A stretch of DNA of 64,000 nt from Dryomyza anilis (Eukaryota > Arthropoda > Insecta > Diptera > Dryomyzidae): positions 102,042,026 through 102,106,025 of the forward strand of contig OX638132.1 in the NCBI GenBank assembly GCA_951804985.1, in the 5' to 3' direction. Positions 1 to 11,668 of this stretch are shown one piece after another (position 1 is the stretch's first letter; each line of letters begins with the position of its first letter). The position numbers and the translations under genes are program-made. Under the pieces are notes generated by a model. It made no database searches, was not told the DNA's origin, and worked only from the letters and a program-made list of their open reading frames with translations.

Positions 1-215
1 AGCCTCACAAAATTCATATTTATAATTCAGTAAGTTGTCCAAATCCTAAGATATTTTATATACGTTATAATAATTCATGAATAAACCAAAATAACAAAAA
101 AAATTAAAAAAAAACTTAATTTTTCTTATTTTTAAAGCACTTCAAACTTTAAAATTTGATTTCTCAACATTTTTAAAAATGCACATTCGCCCCTTTGGCA
201 TGACAGAGACGATAT
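1..215. repeat. Right part of dispersed foldback element (cut by window edge)
   Basis: Closely matches 27814-28025, including ATTTATAATTCAGTA, TTGTCCAAATC and the terminal CTTTGGCATGACAG then GACGATAT. The left part of this copy lies outside the window. Confidence 0.75.
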
Positions 216-1070
216 GTTCTTCTTCATTGATATCTATAAATAACCAAAGTCATCAGTATTTTATACGTTTCAAATGGATTTCTGAAATTTATTTTTTATT
301 ATATATTTACTCTCTATTTTCCACTTCCTAAAAGTTCTTCTTTTTTTTACTCATTCAAACTGTTTTCTATCACATCGACCGCTTCTACAGCACCTTCCAT
401 AAATACTTAGCTCAATTATGTCTTTTCAAGCAAATGCTCGTCATCTCCATTATCCTTTCGTTCTTTTTGTAGCACACTTCTGCAAATAATCTGTTTATTT
501 ACAGTTTCATAAAATTCTGCAATTTTCATTTTCTGCGCATCCGTAGTGCCTGCATGTTTTCCATTTTTTCCATTTATACGCGACTCTATTTCAGTGAAAC
601 CCCATCTTAAGCACGACTGACATGTACTCAGTACACATAACAATTTCTTGTAGTTATTCAACGGTCCGATTTTATATCATTTTTATGACGCTATTAAATG
701 TTTTTTTTTATATATTATTTATATATTTTTTTTATTTTTTTATTATTTATATTTTTTAGGTTCATCTTCATTTTTTATGCTTTTAAAGCAGGTGCCCAAA
801 TAGCATTTATAGCTTGTCGTGTGCTACTCAGCATTATGTCGCAAATTTACGAACCAGCATTTAATGCGTTTCTTTTTATTTTTCTTTTCAACTTTTTCTA
901 TTTTGTTTGCGATTAAAGAATCTTGAGCATTGCGCATTTCTTTTATTTTATGCAGAGTTTTATATTTCCTACATTAGTCTATGCTATTTCTAGATTGAAT
1001 TCAGAGAGAGAGAATGACAGATGGCAGTCAAAGTTGTAAAATTTTAATTAGAAAAGATAGAATTTAATTT
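216..1070. other. AT-rich stretch, no gene seen
   Basis: Two short open frames (416-661 minus, 698-916 plus) show no family resemblance; the plus one is a hydrophobic by-product of T-rich DNA. No repeat was recognised. Confidence 0.6.
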
Positions 1071-1181
1071 ATGGCCGTTTTCACCATCTTTGGTCAAGCA
1101 CTAACTGCCAATTTAACTAAGAGTTACCCATAGAATTAATGGAATTTTAACACTTAATTGGATATTTTGAAAACGGCCTAT
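1071..1181. mobile_element. Short MITE, GGCCGTTTTCA ends (copy a)
   Basis: Begins ATGGCCGTTTTCACCATC and ends TTTTGAAAACGGCCTA, so the ends are inverted copies of GGCCGTTTTCA. The body contains AAGCACTAACTGCCA, shared with copy b. It is about 110 bp with no coding capacity. Confidence 0.75.
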
Positions 1182-1306
1182 GGCATGGTAAAATGTAATA
1201 CAGATTGAAGTAATTTTAAAGTTACATTAAAAAAAAATAATTCCTTGCTAACACCTCATATATTAAGAAGTATTGGAAATTTCTCATTTTAAATAACAAC
1301 TTTCAG

Positions 1307-1417
1307 GGCCGTTTTCATCATCTTCGGTTAAGCACTAACTGCCACTTTAACTCACAGTTACCAATAGAATACATAGAATTGAAACACTTAACTGGACATT
1401 GTCAAAATGGCTCTCAG
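1307..1417. mobile_element. Short MITE, GGCCGTTTTCA ends (copy b)
   Basis: Second, more decayed copy 236 bp downstream of copy a in the same orientation: GGCCGTTTTCATCATC at the left, AAGCACTAACTGCCA inside, and CAAAATGGCTCTCA as the degraded right end. Confidence 0.7.
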
Positions 1418-1581
1418 AATGAAAACTGTTTCTCTTTGAATTTAAACTAATCGAAATGCAATGACTCTCTTTGAAAGCAGATTTGATAATTTCATTTTCC
1501 CATTTCTGTATTAAATTTTAACCTTTTTGAAATCAGTCCTTTCCTGAGTTAATTTGACATATTAAATTCTATAGTACCGTT

Positions 1582-1619
1582 CGTTACTGTGTTATATTTT
1601 TTAATTATACACAGTAACG
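1582..1619. repeat. Small perfect hairpin
   Basis: CGTTACTGTGT at 1582-1592 is the exact reverse complement of ACACAGTAACG at 1609-1619, with a 16-nt AT loop. No U-run follows and no function is evident. Confidence 0.6.
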
Positions 1620-1953
1620 GAATATTTCAAATCAAATTTGTATAAATCAATTTCTAGACTAAGTTTATTGAAATATAACTCTTTCGAAACCTTTTTCCAT
1701 ATTGAATATGTCAAGTCACTTTGTGACAACTGACACCATGTTTCGGTCACTTTTCTTTTTCTCTGCTACCCCAGTGGGAATGGCAAATATATTTTTTTTA
1801 TAAATGACAATTTTAAGTATTCAACTTATCTTACAGACAAAATATAGTTGATGTCAGGCATTGAAGATTCAATTATATACATTATTGTCACAATTTAATT
1901 TCATCAATGATACATTTGAAATCACAATATAGTGATAATGGCGCCTAGTCAAA

Positions 1954-2060
1954 GACAATTTAAAGTAAACTTTAAAATTATAAACGATTTTTTGACAAAT
2001 TTTGTATATAATAAACTTTAAAAAAGCAGAATTTTATTTTAAAGCATACTTTAAATTGTC
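1954..2060. mobile_element. Tiny palindromic MITE, GACAATTTAAAGT ends
   Basis: GACAATTTAAAGTAAACTTT at the left is mirrored by a right arm ending ACTTTAAATTGTC. The arms are about 27 bp with two mismatches and the element is 107 bp in all. Confidence 0.65.
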
Positions 2061-3823
2061 TATATTTATGCGCAAATATTTATAACAAATTTGAGAGGCC
2101 TGTTATTTATGAGTAATAATCATAAAGTCAAAGAACTAATTCCCGCTGGGATATATTACTATGAGCAACATCAAATTCGCAAAATATATTTGCATCAAAG
2201 AAATATGTTTAGCTTTCTATTCAAAAAGCTTTCTATCCAAAGAAAATGTTTTTATTAACATAACATTATGCAAATTGTGTAACAGCATAAATAATATTGT
2301 TCCGAAAAGGACTATATAACCTTTATATAGACCTACCTGTCAACAAAGTCATGTCAAACAATCAGACAGTGACAAATATTGAATTTATTAAGAAACGAAC
2401 ATTGCTTTTTCAGAGTTCAATTGCTTTGAGTAGGGTTTTTTTTGTTAATTTATAAATATATCTATTTTAACTTGTGGCTTGTATTACAGAATTTGACACA
2501 AGTTTTAGAAATTCATTTTACAAATGGACTTCGGTATTAAAAATATAAATTGAATACGTAAACAATTCTGTTAGCTGCTTGAAATCATTTCCGATTTAAA
2601 AGCGATAAAGATGAATCAAAATTCTTGTACAAAAATCTGATGTAAACGCACTCAGGATGGTATTTATTTTAATATCACTAAGTAAATGTTGCGAGGGGCT
2701 AAAGTATTAAACAGATAATGAAGCGTATTATACAAAAAAAAGTTACATGAACCTAGAAATCAAAATTAAATCGAAACCAGAATTATTCTAATGTTCGTAC
2801 CTTAAAATTGTGTAGAAAATTTTGATATCAGAATACTTTAAAAATCATAATTTATATAAAAACGCGTACAAGAATTGTTTAAGGCTCCGAATTGTTCTAA
2901 AATTTAAATTTGAACTTAAAACAGAAATCGTAACGTTGTTCACTTGTATAAAAAACATTGATTTAAATGCCTAAATATGATTCAAATTGCATATTTTTTT
3001 ACATCAGATTTTTTTACGTCAGAGATTTAGCACCACGCTCTCAGAATTAAAAGACATTTTGTAGAATGGATTTACGATTTAAATTTAAAAAACTGAAAAT
3101 TTTAGTTTTCTTACGTTTGACTCGTCATAACTTTTGTTATATCCACCCGAATTTTAGTGGGAGTATTTCAAAATATTTTCTGAAATATTCCCAATAGAAT
3201 ACAAAAGAAGTCAGATAGAAAATTCAAATTGCTAAGAAGTTAACACGTAACAACGTATACAGAAAAATACGAAAATTTCCATTTTCGTTTTTCTTTTTTT
3301 TTTGTTAAAAATGTTAGGCAATATCTTAATAAGAAACTTGAAGATCGCAGGTAGATTTTTTTAATTGAGTTGTGAAATTTTAAAAATAAAAATTTCATAT
3401 CAAAATTTCCCACATTGTATTACATTTTTATTCATAAACACTTTGTATTTATTTAAAACGTTTTCATTAGGTTGCTTTCTTGTCTATCTATCCGGTACAA
3501 ATTATGTAATTGATTTTAAACTACCTTCGCGATGAGTTACAGACTTGAGATTTTAAATATTTTTTTTTCTATTTATATGTTAAAGAAAATTTAAAAAATG
3601 GGAGTTAATGAAATATTCGTGTATTTATTTTTAAAACCAAAAATATTCAGCGGTAAACTCAATTAGTTGGTACCACTATAGTCTTCTCTCCTTAACTCGT
3701 TACGGTCAGATGCTTGGGGCTGCTTGAGTTCATTTGTATACCTCTTTCGCAGTCATGTGAAAAAAAAACAACAACAAAAACAGTTTCTGCTATATGTAAC
3801 CAACGCATTCTTTTATAACTGCA
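2061..3823. other. AT-rich stretch, no gene seen
   Basis: No open frame above noise, no RNA gene and no recognised repeat. It contains ordinary A/T-rich intergenic or intronic sequence. Confidence 0.55.
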
Positions 3824-4059
3824 GGGGGGTTACTCTGTAATGCGATTCGAAAGTGATATTACTCGCATTCTAATATTTGATACTTTGGAAGTGTGACTTT
3901 CGCATTCAAATTTGGAACTATCGTCTTCAAATTCACAAAGTGGCTACCTTTTCAATTTCGTTAGATTGTATAAATTTGCCTTCGGAACGCTTTGTTCTTC
4001 GAATTAAATTGACTTTCGTATCGCATTGGCATTCGAATCGCGATACATAGTAACCCCCC
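3824..4059. mobile_element. MITE with GGGGGGTTACT terminal inverted repeats
   Basis: The left end GGGGGGTTACTCTGTAATGC and the right end CGATACATAGTAACCCCCC are imperfect inverted repeats, with GCGATTCGAA and TTCGAATCGC continuing each arm. It is 236 bp with no transposase. A related ACAGTTTCTGC..TATGTA motif occurs on both sides (about 3780 and 4137). Confidence 0.75.
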
Positions 4060-4852
4060 AGGAGGAACGACCTTTCGTAATTCGTTTGTGGTGTGTCCAC
4101 ACAATAAAAATAAAAACAATAAATAAAATATAAATACAGTTTCTGCACTATGTATAGAATGAATTTTCAATACATGGTGTAGTAAAAATAAGACAAATAA
4201 AGACAAAAGTATTTAAAAACCAACAACATGTGGTAGACCTAAATTTTTTCAAAACAACTACATAAAATGCTTATAATTTATTACATTAATTTTTTCGGTG
4301 TGTACATTCTTCATATTTCAAGCTTCCATATCTCTAAAACTATAGTAATGAAAAAACTGATATGTTAGATTTTTCTTAATTTTAAGTCCTCCAAACTGCA
4401 TTCATTTTCGAGATGGTGCTGCTAAAATTTATAATATTTTTAGTTGTCAAATGTATATTTTTTAAAAATGCTGTTTTGAATAAAATTTTAAATTGAAGAA
4501 AATTAAATTTATATAATTTACATAAAAGTAGATATTGAATAATGAATTTAAAAAAATCTTCGTAGAATTTAATGTAGGAAATATGTAGGAGAGCCTGGGG
4601 TATTGTGGGACACATTTTGATTATCCTCAAAAAAAATACATTTCATACTATTCTGGTTCATGCCCTCACTTTAGCATTAACATCACATATCATTTATATG
4701 ATTTTAAATTTATTTCAAAACAGCTCAATTTCGGACTTATCGAAAAATTGTTGGAGTAATGTGGTATAAATCAAATGTTTAACCAACACGCTGTTTTAGT
4801 TTTTTCTTTTTTATGTTTTGTTTTTTTTTTTTCACAAAAACGTCAAATATAT
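4060..4852. other. AT-rich stretch, no gene seen
   Basis: Overlapping minus-strand open frames at 3933-4630 cross the MITE or AT-rich DNA and have no recognisable domain. Confidence 0.55.
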
Positions 4853-5240
4853 TGTTACGAAAAGATGTAATTTGCCCCATGGTGCAAGCATTCAGCAATA
4901 TTAAAAGAGACGCTAGACAATTCAGCGCACTAAGCAATGTGTTGGAAAGAGACGGAAGATCATACAGCGCACAGAGCAATGTGCGAGAAAGAGATGGAAG
5001 ATAAGCGCATTAAAACACATGAGTGCGAATGAGATGTCAATTCACGAAACAAGTAGAAGGTTCTCGAAACAATTCGAAGCTTGTCGTCACGTGTCGAACT
5101 GATGCCTGGAGTATATAAGGCCTACGCACCTGAGGCACAGCACTTCAGTAGTGATTGGAAAGTGGTCGAGTGCATCTCGTGTGATAAATGTCAAATTTTG
5201 GACATGCAGCAGTTGTTAGAATTTGTTATTAGTTAAGTTG
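4853..5240 (+). mobile_element. Solo LTR, 5' part (truncated at 3' end)
   Basis: Starts TGTTACGAAAAG, a typical LTR boundary. It contains a roughly 42-bp tandem repeat (CAGCGCAC..AGCAATGTG..GGAAGAT, two copies from about 4923), then a TATA box (GAGTATATAAGG near 5109) followed by GCACAGCACTTCAGTAGTGA, the expected promoter and start region. It matches the reverse-oriented copy at 54957-55366 up to about 5240, where similarity stops before the LTR 3' end. No gag or pol follows. TGTTACG/CGTAACA ends suggest a Ty3/gypsy-type LTR; that is inference. Confidence 0.7.
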
Positions 5241-6554
5241 CCGGGTTTTCATAGTGAAAATTTGAACCGTAAATTACTAAAATCAAATCTATGAAATATT
5301 AGCCTTACATAATTTTAAATATAGGCGTGGTCCGCCCAATTATATTTTTCAATTTTTTTTTTAATAGTTTTTTATACTTTTATATCAATTTTATAATTTA
5401 TGGGGATATAAGACGTAAATTTCTGCTATGTGAATAATATTCTGAGGGTGGGGAGTCAGCATAATTAAAAAATTTAAAATTAAGGTAAGCAATTAAATAT
5501 CCCGCATTAATATCCCAACCAAAGGTGTAGGGTATTCTATAGTATCCGCCCCATGTGACCGAACTTACCCATGTGCCCTAACTTTCCCAACTAGTTTTTC
5601 ATTGTTTTCTGGCCACAATTGAACTTTCTTTTTTTGGTTTAACCAATAAAATAATTCATATAATACAATATGTTTAATAAAATTACAACAAACATTGCTT
5701 TAATTACGTTTTCCACTTTACCCCAGAAAATGTTTCCCAATTTACCCTAATATTGCAATTTAAACATAACTTAACACCATTTACGCAATGTCAAATTATA
5801 CGAAAAGATATACAACATCCGATCATTTTAAACATACCGTCTTTAAAAAAAAAACGATAAAATTCTCACTTTTTGAAAAACCATCACTCCAATAAAAAAT
5901 TCAAAAATATATATTTTTTTTCACTTCTTTTTGAAATGCAGAAAAAGGTATTCATTTGACTATAACCATGTATGAAAAATTGAGGTCAAATTAAAAATCA
6001 CTTGACAATTGTTTTTATTTTTCAAAATACAAAAATATGTCAAAAAATTGAAATTTCCAACACTACCTTATGTCCCACTTTACCACAAGTTACTATAAAT
6101 ATCCTAAAAACATCTGAAAGTGTCACACATTAATTTCTTCAAATACAATAATATGTATTTGCATACTTTAATTTTTTTTTTACTTTTAAACTCTATTTGT
6201 TGTAAGGCCTATTCAATATAGGCCTTACAAAAAGTTAATAATGTTATGCTCAAAGGTTGAAATTTCATCAGATAAATATGAATATTCAAAATTTTTAAAT
6301 AATTTTCTAAAATTTATGTTCATTAAAATTTTAAGTCTTTAAAAAAAATATCGCAAAAATTTCGACCTCATCAGCATACTCAGCAACACTTGTGAACTGT
6401 ACGGCACATGTGCCACTTCAGAACACAGCACATTACAGTCGAAAAATATTATTACACTCAACCGGATGTGCGCCATAAATAGCTGTACATTTTGCTTTGT
6501 TGAGTATATAAAAAATAAATACAAAAACAAAAAAATATTTGTTTTATTATTTAG
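5241..6554. other. AT-rich stretch, no gene seen
   Basis: Contains repeated short phrases such as TTACCC and TTTACCCCAG between about 5560 and 5760, and GTCCCACTTTACC near 6068, but no gene or definable element. Confidence 0.5.
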
Positions 6555-6734
6555 CTTAAATGTACTCGAACTTGTGCCGAATGTGCTGGAACCTCGAAGG
6601 AACCTTTGCATGTCGTAGAACCAGACCGCACGACAGGTACTCACGCAAATGCCGCAAACGGAAATAATGCAAAGACACAACATCCGGCTGTTGTCGGAGT
6701 GTCTTCGGTTCATGTTTATGATTCATTTTGTTGA
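6555..6734 (+). other. Unidentified coding-like island
   Basis: After TTTTATTATTTAG, an acceptor-like site, the plus frame is open for 59 codons to TGA at 6732-6734. The translation starts LKCTRTCAECAGTSKEPLHV and has mixed, non-repetitive composition with a CxxC pair. A donor-like ACAG/GTACTC lies at 6631-6640. It is more GC-rich than its surroundings. I recognise no family; it may be an exon, a transposon remnant or chance. The overlapping minus-strand frame is taken to be its shadow. Confidence 0.2.
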
Positions 6735-6889
6735 CAAACATGCGACGTGACATTTTTCAGATGTACTAAATATGAAAATATGGAGTGGGTAGAAAATACT
6801 TTCAGTTGAACAGAGTACATGTTGGCGAATAAAAATAGATCGACGAAAGAGTGCTGAATAAGTCAAACTGAGAAGAATTCCATAAAAGA

Positions 6890-7097
6890 AAAGCAGATGT
6901 AAAATTTTAAGTTTAATGAGATGTAGAATAAAATAAAGAATTTTAAATGAGATGTAGATAATATGTAGCATATTTAAAAAGGATGTTGAAGAGTATAATA
7001 TTTAATAGAAGATATAGTAAAAGGCCTTTTATATAAAATGTAAAATTGGACGTAGAGTTTGATTTTTTGATTTTAGATTTCGAATTATAAGTAGAAT
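6890..7097. repeat. Degenerate GATGTAGAATTT repeats, left half
   Basis: Loose iterations of AATGAGATGTAGAAT, TAGATAATATGTAG and related phrases. The same phrases resume at 8391-8560, so the mariner element is inserted within this host repeat. Confidence 0.5.
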
Positions 7098-8391
7098 TTA
7101 AAAGAAAGTGGTCTTCAGCAGCTGTGAGGACTGCGTCGAATAAAATTGTCCGCTACAAAAATGAAAAAATCTAGAAATCTAGTAATCGAATTTTTATAGA
7201 ATAAAATATTTTATTTTGCAAATTATTTTTAGATTTAAAAAAAAATATAAAAAACCAGAAATTAATATTTTTTAATAAAAAGTTTTAATATTTCCGGAAC
7301 CCCTTCCATCAATGTTGTAATGGTAGTGTCCGACACCCTCACATCTGCTGAAGACCACTTTCTTTTAAAGTCTTGAAGGTCTTTGGCCACTTTTTTGTTG
7401 TCTTCATCTCCCTTTTTACTAAAGCCCAGTATCTCTCAATCGGCCTGAGTTCTGGACAGTTTGGTGGATTGGCTTCTCTAGGCACCAAAATCACTGCATT
7501 TTGTTGGATCCACTCTAAGGCCGTTTTGATGTATTGACATGAAGCGAGGTCAGGCCAAAAAAATGTGGACACTTCATGTTGGCGTAAAAATGGAAGCAAT
7601 CTCTTTTGCAAGCATTCCTTCACATATATTTCGCTATTAATTGTACCCGATGTCACGAATGAGCTGCTCCTTTTCCACAACTGCAAATTGCCTGCCAAAC
7701 AAGGAATTTCTTTGGGAATTTTGTCATTTTTGATTTGACTTTTTCAGCGACATTTCCTCGAGAATCGGCTGTATAAAATTCCTTCCCAGGTAGCTGAGAA
7801 AACATAAGTTTCGTCGTCCATTATGCAGCAATCGAATTTTAAAAAAAAATCTTGGTTCAGCTTTTTAGCTCGTTGTTTTGCGGTTTCATTCTTGACGGCT
7901 TTTCTATCCGGAACTTTTTGGACCTTGTACGTCTTCAGCCCAGCTTCTTTCTTAGTCCTGCGCACGAAAGATTCTGAGCAATCCGCCTTTCTCGCCAATT
8001 TCCTTCCGGATATGCTTGGATCTTTCTTTCAAATATTCACAACCTTCTTCGACTTTTCACGATCATGTGGGCCTTTTTTTTACCAGAACCTTTCTTCTGA
8101 TCAATACTCAGGTCTTCCTTAAAGCGGTTGATAACGTGAGAAATGGTCTACCTCCTTGGCAATTTTTTTAAAAGACCAACTAGGTTGTTTTTGAAAAATT
8201 TTAGTTATATTTTCTCGCATTTCCACTTCATTTGCCATTTTCGAGTTAAATAAATTTTGTATTGACTATAACTGACACAAATTATTTTCTGCCATTTAAT
8301 TCAGAGCTACTATGATCAAATTTTTTTAATTTGAATCTTGCAATAGCACATTATGGGAAGATATGTAACGGACAATTTTATTCGACGCAGT
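7098..8391 (-). mobile_element. Mariner-superfamily element with terminal inverted repeats
   Basis: A defective IS630-Tc1-mariner element. The left inverted repeat (about 7130-7157, ACTGCGTCGAATAAAATTGT then CCGCTACA) and right one (about 8364-8391, its complement) match at all but about one position. Transcription is on the minus strand, with the transposase remnant at 7339-8238. Outside the left inverted repeat, 7098-7128 is an inverted copy of transposase DNA at 7342-7371. Flanks are degenerate GATGTAGAATTT repeats. A clear TA duplication was not found at the inverted-repeat tips. Confidence 0.85.
7339..8238 (-). pseudogene. D,D37E mariner-type transposase, broken
   Basis: Remnant of a cut-and-paste DNA transposase that binds the element's inverted repeats. 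The probable start is ATG at 8238 (MANEVEMRENITKIF, helix-turn-helix region). The frame is then broken; a segment at 7998-7744 continues the DNA-binding part (ESFVRRTKKEAGLKTY) and reaches the first catalytic Asp in CCIMDDETYVF. After another frameshift, 7698-7339 holds the second Asp in TFFWPDLASCQY and, 37 residues later, the catalytic Glu in CPELRPIERYWALVK. The D..37..E spacing and the WPDLAS and PPNCP phrases match the ITmD37E group, best known from mosquitoes. At least two frame breaks plus internal stops near 8120-8000 make it non-functional. It spans about 300 codons, slightly short for the family. Confidence 0.88.
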
Positions 8392-8570
8392 TCTTAGATG
8401 TAGAACTAGATGTAGCGTTAGACATGGAATTAAACGTAGAATTTTTTAAAGAATACGACGCATAATCGGATATAGATACAGAATTTTAAATAAATTAATA
8501 TTCAAGAATTTAAAAGAAAATTTAATATCAAATCAAGATTTGAATGTCAAAGTAGAAATTTAATTTCCTT
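8391..8570. repeat. Degenerate GATGTAGAATTT repeats, right half
   Basis: Continuation of the host repeat interrupted by the mariner element: GATGTAGAACTAGATGTAG, TTAAACGTAGAATTT and similar. Confidence 0.5.
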
Positions 8571-9255
8571 TTCCCATTGCCTTTTGTTAAATGATAAACC
8601 AAAAGTCAACGCTATATTAATTCTCAACAAAGACGAACGAAAGTCCTCTATTTTTCATCAACACCAACCTGTCCTGCTTAAGGCACAAAACGCGCTAAAA
8701 AGGAAGCTCTGTGTTTTATTGTCACGCATTTATTTTTGCTGCGTTGTCCTTTGCCAGGATTGGTTTCTTCCTCAAAACAGAAGTAATTTGATTTATTAAC
8801 AACAGCATCGCACAGTGGGGTCCTTCATTCATTAGAGCAGCAGCAGCAACTGACAGAGTTGCTCTAAATTTGTAGCAATTAATTTTGCAGTTGTTAAAAA
8901 AGCAGCGCTAATTTTGCAAGATGTGTTTTTTAATTGAATTAATTTATTTTAGAGAACATAAAAAAAAAACAAAATACTTATTTCGTGACATGCATTATTT
9001 GACATTAGAAGAACTTTGACAAAATTATTTAAAATTTAACAGAAAAAGTATTTAATAGTTTTACACAAGTCAAAATTGTAACAAAACCTCAACGTCAGTA
9101 ATTCTATACATTTTGACAGTAATTTAAAAACGAACAACAATAGCTTATGTCAAAGTGTCAATGCAAAGTAGTTGATGCCACAGAGGCGGGCTGTCAAAAA
9201 TTCAATTAGCTGCTAACAATTTTGAATGTGGGAAAAGTTTTTGTTTTTTTTTTTT
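8571..9255. other. No gene seen
   Basis: A 71-codon frame at 8584-8799 has no recognisable domain. Otherwise AT-rich sequence. Confidence 0.5.
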
Positions 9256-10640
9256 TATTCTTTCTAAAAAGTTTTTAGTAAAAACTACATTTTTGACGAT
9301 ACATTTAATTTTTAGGGAAAATTGAATTTTAAGTGAAAATTTGAACAATAAAAATTTAATTTCAATAAAAATGTAATTTCAAGTGAAAATTTGAATTTTG
9401 AACAAAAATTGAATTTTTAGTCAAAATTTTAGTTTAGCTGAAAATTATTACTTTTAGGAAATATTTAATTTTTAATGGAAAATTTTATATTAAGTAAAAG
9501 TTTGAATTTAAAGTAAAAATTATAATTTCTAGTGAAAATTTTAATGTTTAGTGAAAATTTAAATTTTAAATAAACATTTAAGTTTTTAGTGAAAAATTGA
9601 ATTTAGTGAACATTTAAATTTTTATTAAAAAAATTGTATTTTTAGTAAAAAAACTGAATTTTTAGTGAAAATTTGAATTTTTAGTGAAAATGAAATTTTT
9701 TTTTAGTGAAAATTAATTTTTTTTTTTTAGTGAATATTTGAATTTTTATTGAAAATTTGAATTTTTAGTGAAAAATTGAATTTTTAGTGAAAAATTTAAT
9801 TTTTAGTGAAAAATTGAATTTTTAGTGAAAATTTGAATTTAAGTGAAAATTTGAATTTTTAGTGAATTTTTAGATAAAATTTGAATTTTTAGTGAAAATT
9901 TGAATTTTTAGTGAAAATTTGAATTTTTATTGAAAATTTGAATTTTTAGTGAAAAATTGAATTTTTAGTGAAAATTTTAATTTTTATTGAAAATTTGAAT
10001 TTTTATTGAAAATTTGAATTTTTAGTGAAAAAATGAATTTTTAGTTAAAAATTGAATTTTTAGTGAAAAATTGAATTTTTAGTGAAAAAATGAATTTTTT
10101 GTGAAAAAATGAATTTTAGTGAAAAATTGAATTTTTAGTGAAAAATTGAATTTTGAGTGAAAAATTGAATTTTTAGTGACAATTTAAATTTTTAGTGAAA
10201 ATTTGAATTTTTATTGAAAATTTGAATTTTTAGTGAAAAATTGAATTTTTAGTGAAAAATTGAATTTTTAGTGAAAAATTGAATTTTTAGTGAAAAATTG
10301 AATTTTTAGTGAAAAATTGAATTTTTAGTGAAAAATTGAATTTTTAGTGAAAAATTGAATTTTTAGTGAAAAATTGAATTTTTAGTGAAAAATTGAATTT
10401 TTAGTGAAAAATTGAATTTTTAGTGAAAAATTGAATTTTTAGTGAAAAATTGAATTTTTAGTGAAAAATTGAATTTTTAGTGAAAAATTGAATTTTTAGT
10501 GAAAAATTGAGAAACTGAATTTCAGTGAAAAATTTTATTTTTATTGAATCTTAAAAATTCAATTTATCACTGTAAATTGAATTTTTAATGAAAAGTTGAA
10601 TTTTTAATGAAAAATTGAATTTTTTAGTAAAAAATTATAT
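9256..10640 (+). repeat. 19-bp satellite, AGTGAAAAATTGAATTTTT
   Basis: Tandem units of AGTGAAAAATTGAATTTTT or AGTGAAAATTTGAATTTTT. The edges are degenerate and 10200-10508 is nearly perfect, about sixteen identical units. Degradation outward from a homogeneous core is the usual pattern for an array turned over by unequal exchange or slippage. Confidence 0.95.
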
Positions 10641-11539
10641 AAATTTTAAATGAAATTGTTAAACTATAAAATTTTTATTGGAATTTAAAATCTTCATGAA
10701 ATATTGAACGTTAAATATTTTTAAATTAAATACAAAAATTCAATAAGAATAACCTAAATTGAATTTATTTCTTAAATTGTTGGCAAAAGCATATTTGTTG
10801 CAATCAAAAGCGCTCTAGTCCCGCGGCAATTCGCTTCAGCATTCTATGCCTAATGCAAATGTGCTTCCTTTCAGTGCTGCCAACCGCTACCATTCAACAG
10901 TTTTAGCGTCGCTTCGCTGCCAACTTCCTCATCCGCATCCTGCGTGCTTCGCATCGCGTCGCCATCATCACAATAATAAATAATCCCGTCTGCTTCTGAG
11001 GCGCAACACGGTCTCAAATAAAAATAAGCGCCAAATCTGGGGATATTTTCTGTTGCTCTGCGTTGCGTTTTTTTTTTTTTGTTCCAATAAACGAACAAAA
11101 CAAAATCCAATCGCACAAATCGAATTACACTGTTTTAAATTTCCGGCACGCTCTTTACACATATATAGCATATATTATATATTTCTCTACTCAGATACAT
11201 ATCTCTCGTTTTACATATATTTGGCATCGGAACGGAACACATTTGAAAAAATTCATTTATCCGGTGACAAGCAGCGCATTTCCCTCATTTGCATGGCACA
11301 TATTTGTTTTTCTTTTTGTTTATATTCTTTCCTATTTGTTATGTATAACAAAAAGAAATCTACTAACATGGTCAACAGTTTCGTTGTTATACATAGGTGG
11401 AAAAATTGTTTATTTTTGTGCACTTTATTACTATGTTTAGAAATATTTTTAACTACATTCTTTATAAAGAATATAAAAAAGAAATTTATATGCATTTATT
11501 TTGAGTAAGATGTATTTTTAATTTTTGGGTTATATGATA
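10641..11539. other. No gene seen; GC-richer patch at 10800-11060
   Basis: The patch includes GCTTCGCATCGCGTCGCCAT and similar, but no frame is convincing. Open frames at 10871-11508 on both strands overlap one another and look like chance. Confidence 0.45.
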
Positions 11540-11668
11540 GATGCCACGCCCAGTTCACCAATCTTACCAATATATAGCATATACTCTTCACAGGTCCAAC
11601 ATGCATATTGTGTCATAATTTTATTGAATTCCGTTCAGCCGTTTTGACGTCTATTCGGAACATAAATA
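11540..11668 (+). mobile_element. Tail of dispersed element (related to 24655-24806)
   Basis: GCCACGCCC, then CCAATATATAGCATA, then CCGTTCAGCCGTTTTGACGT follow in the same order as GCCACGCCC, CCCATATATAGCCTA and CGGTTCAGCGGTTTAGACGT at 24660-24750. These are tail phrases of a common insect repeat. Confidence 0.55.

Noticed and set aside
4595..6085. Possible element with GGTATTGTGGGACAC and GTCCCACTTTACC ends enclosing the solo LTR
   Set aside because: The inverted match is short and gapped and no target duplication was seen; suggestive only.
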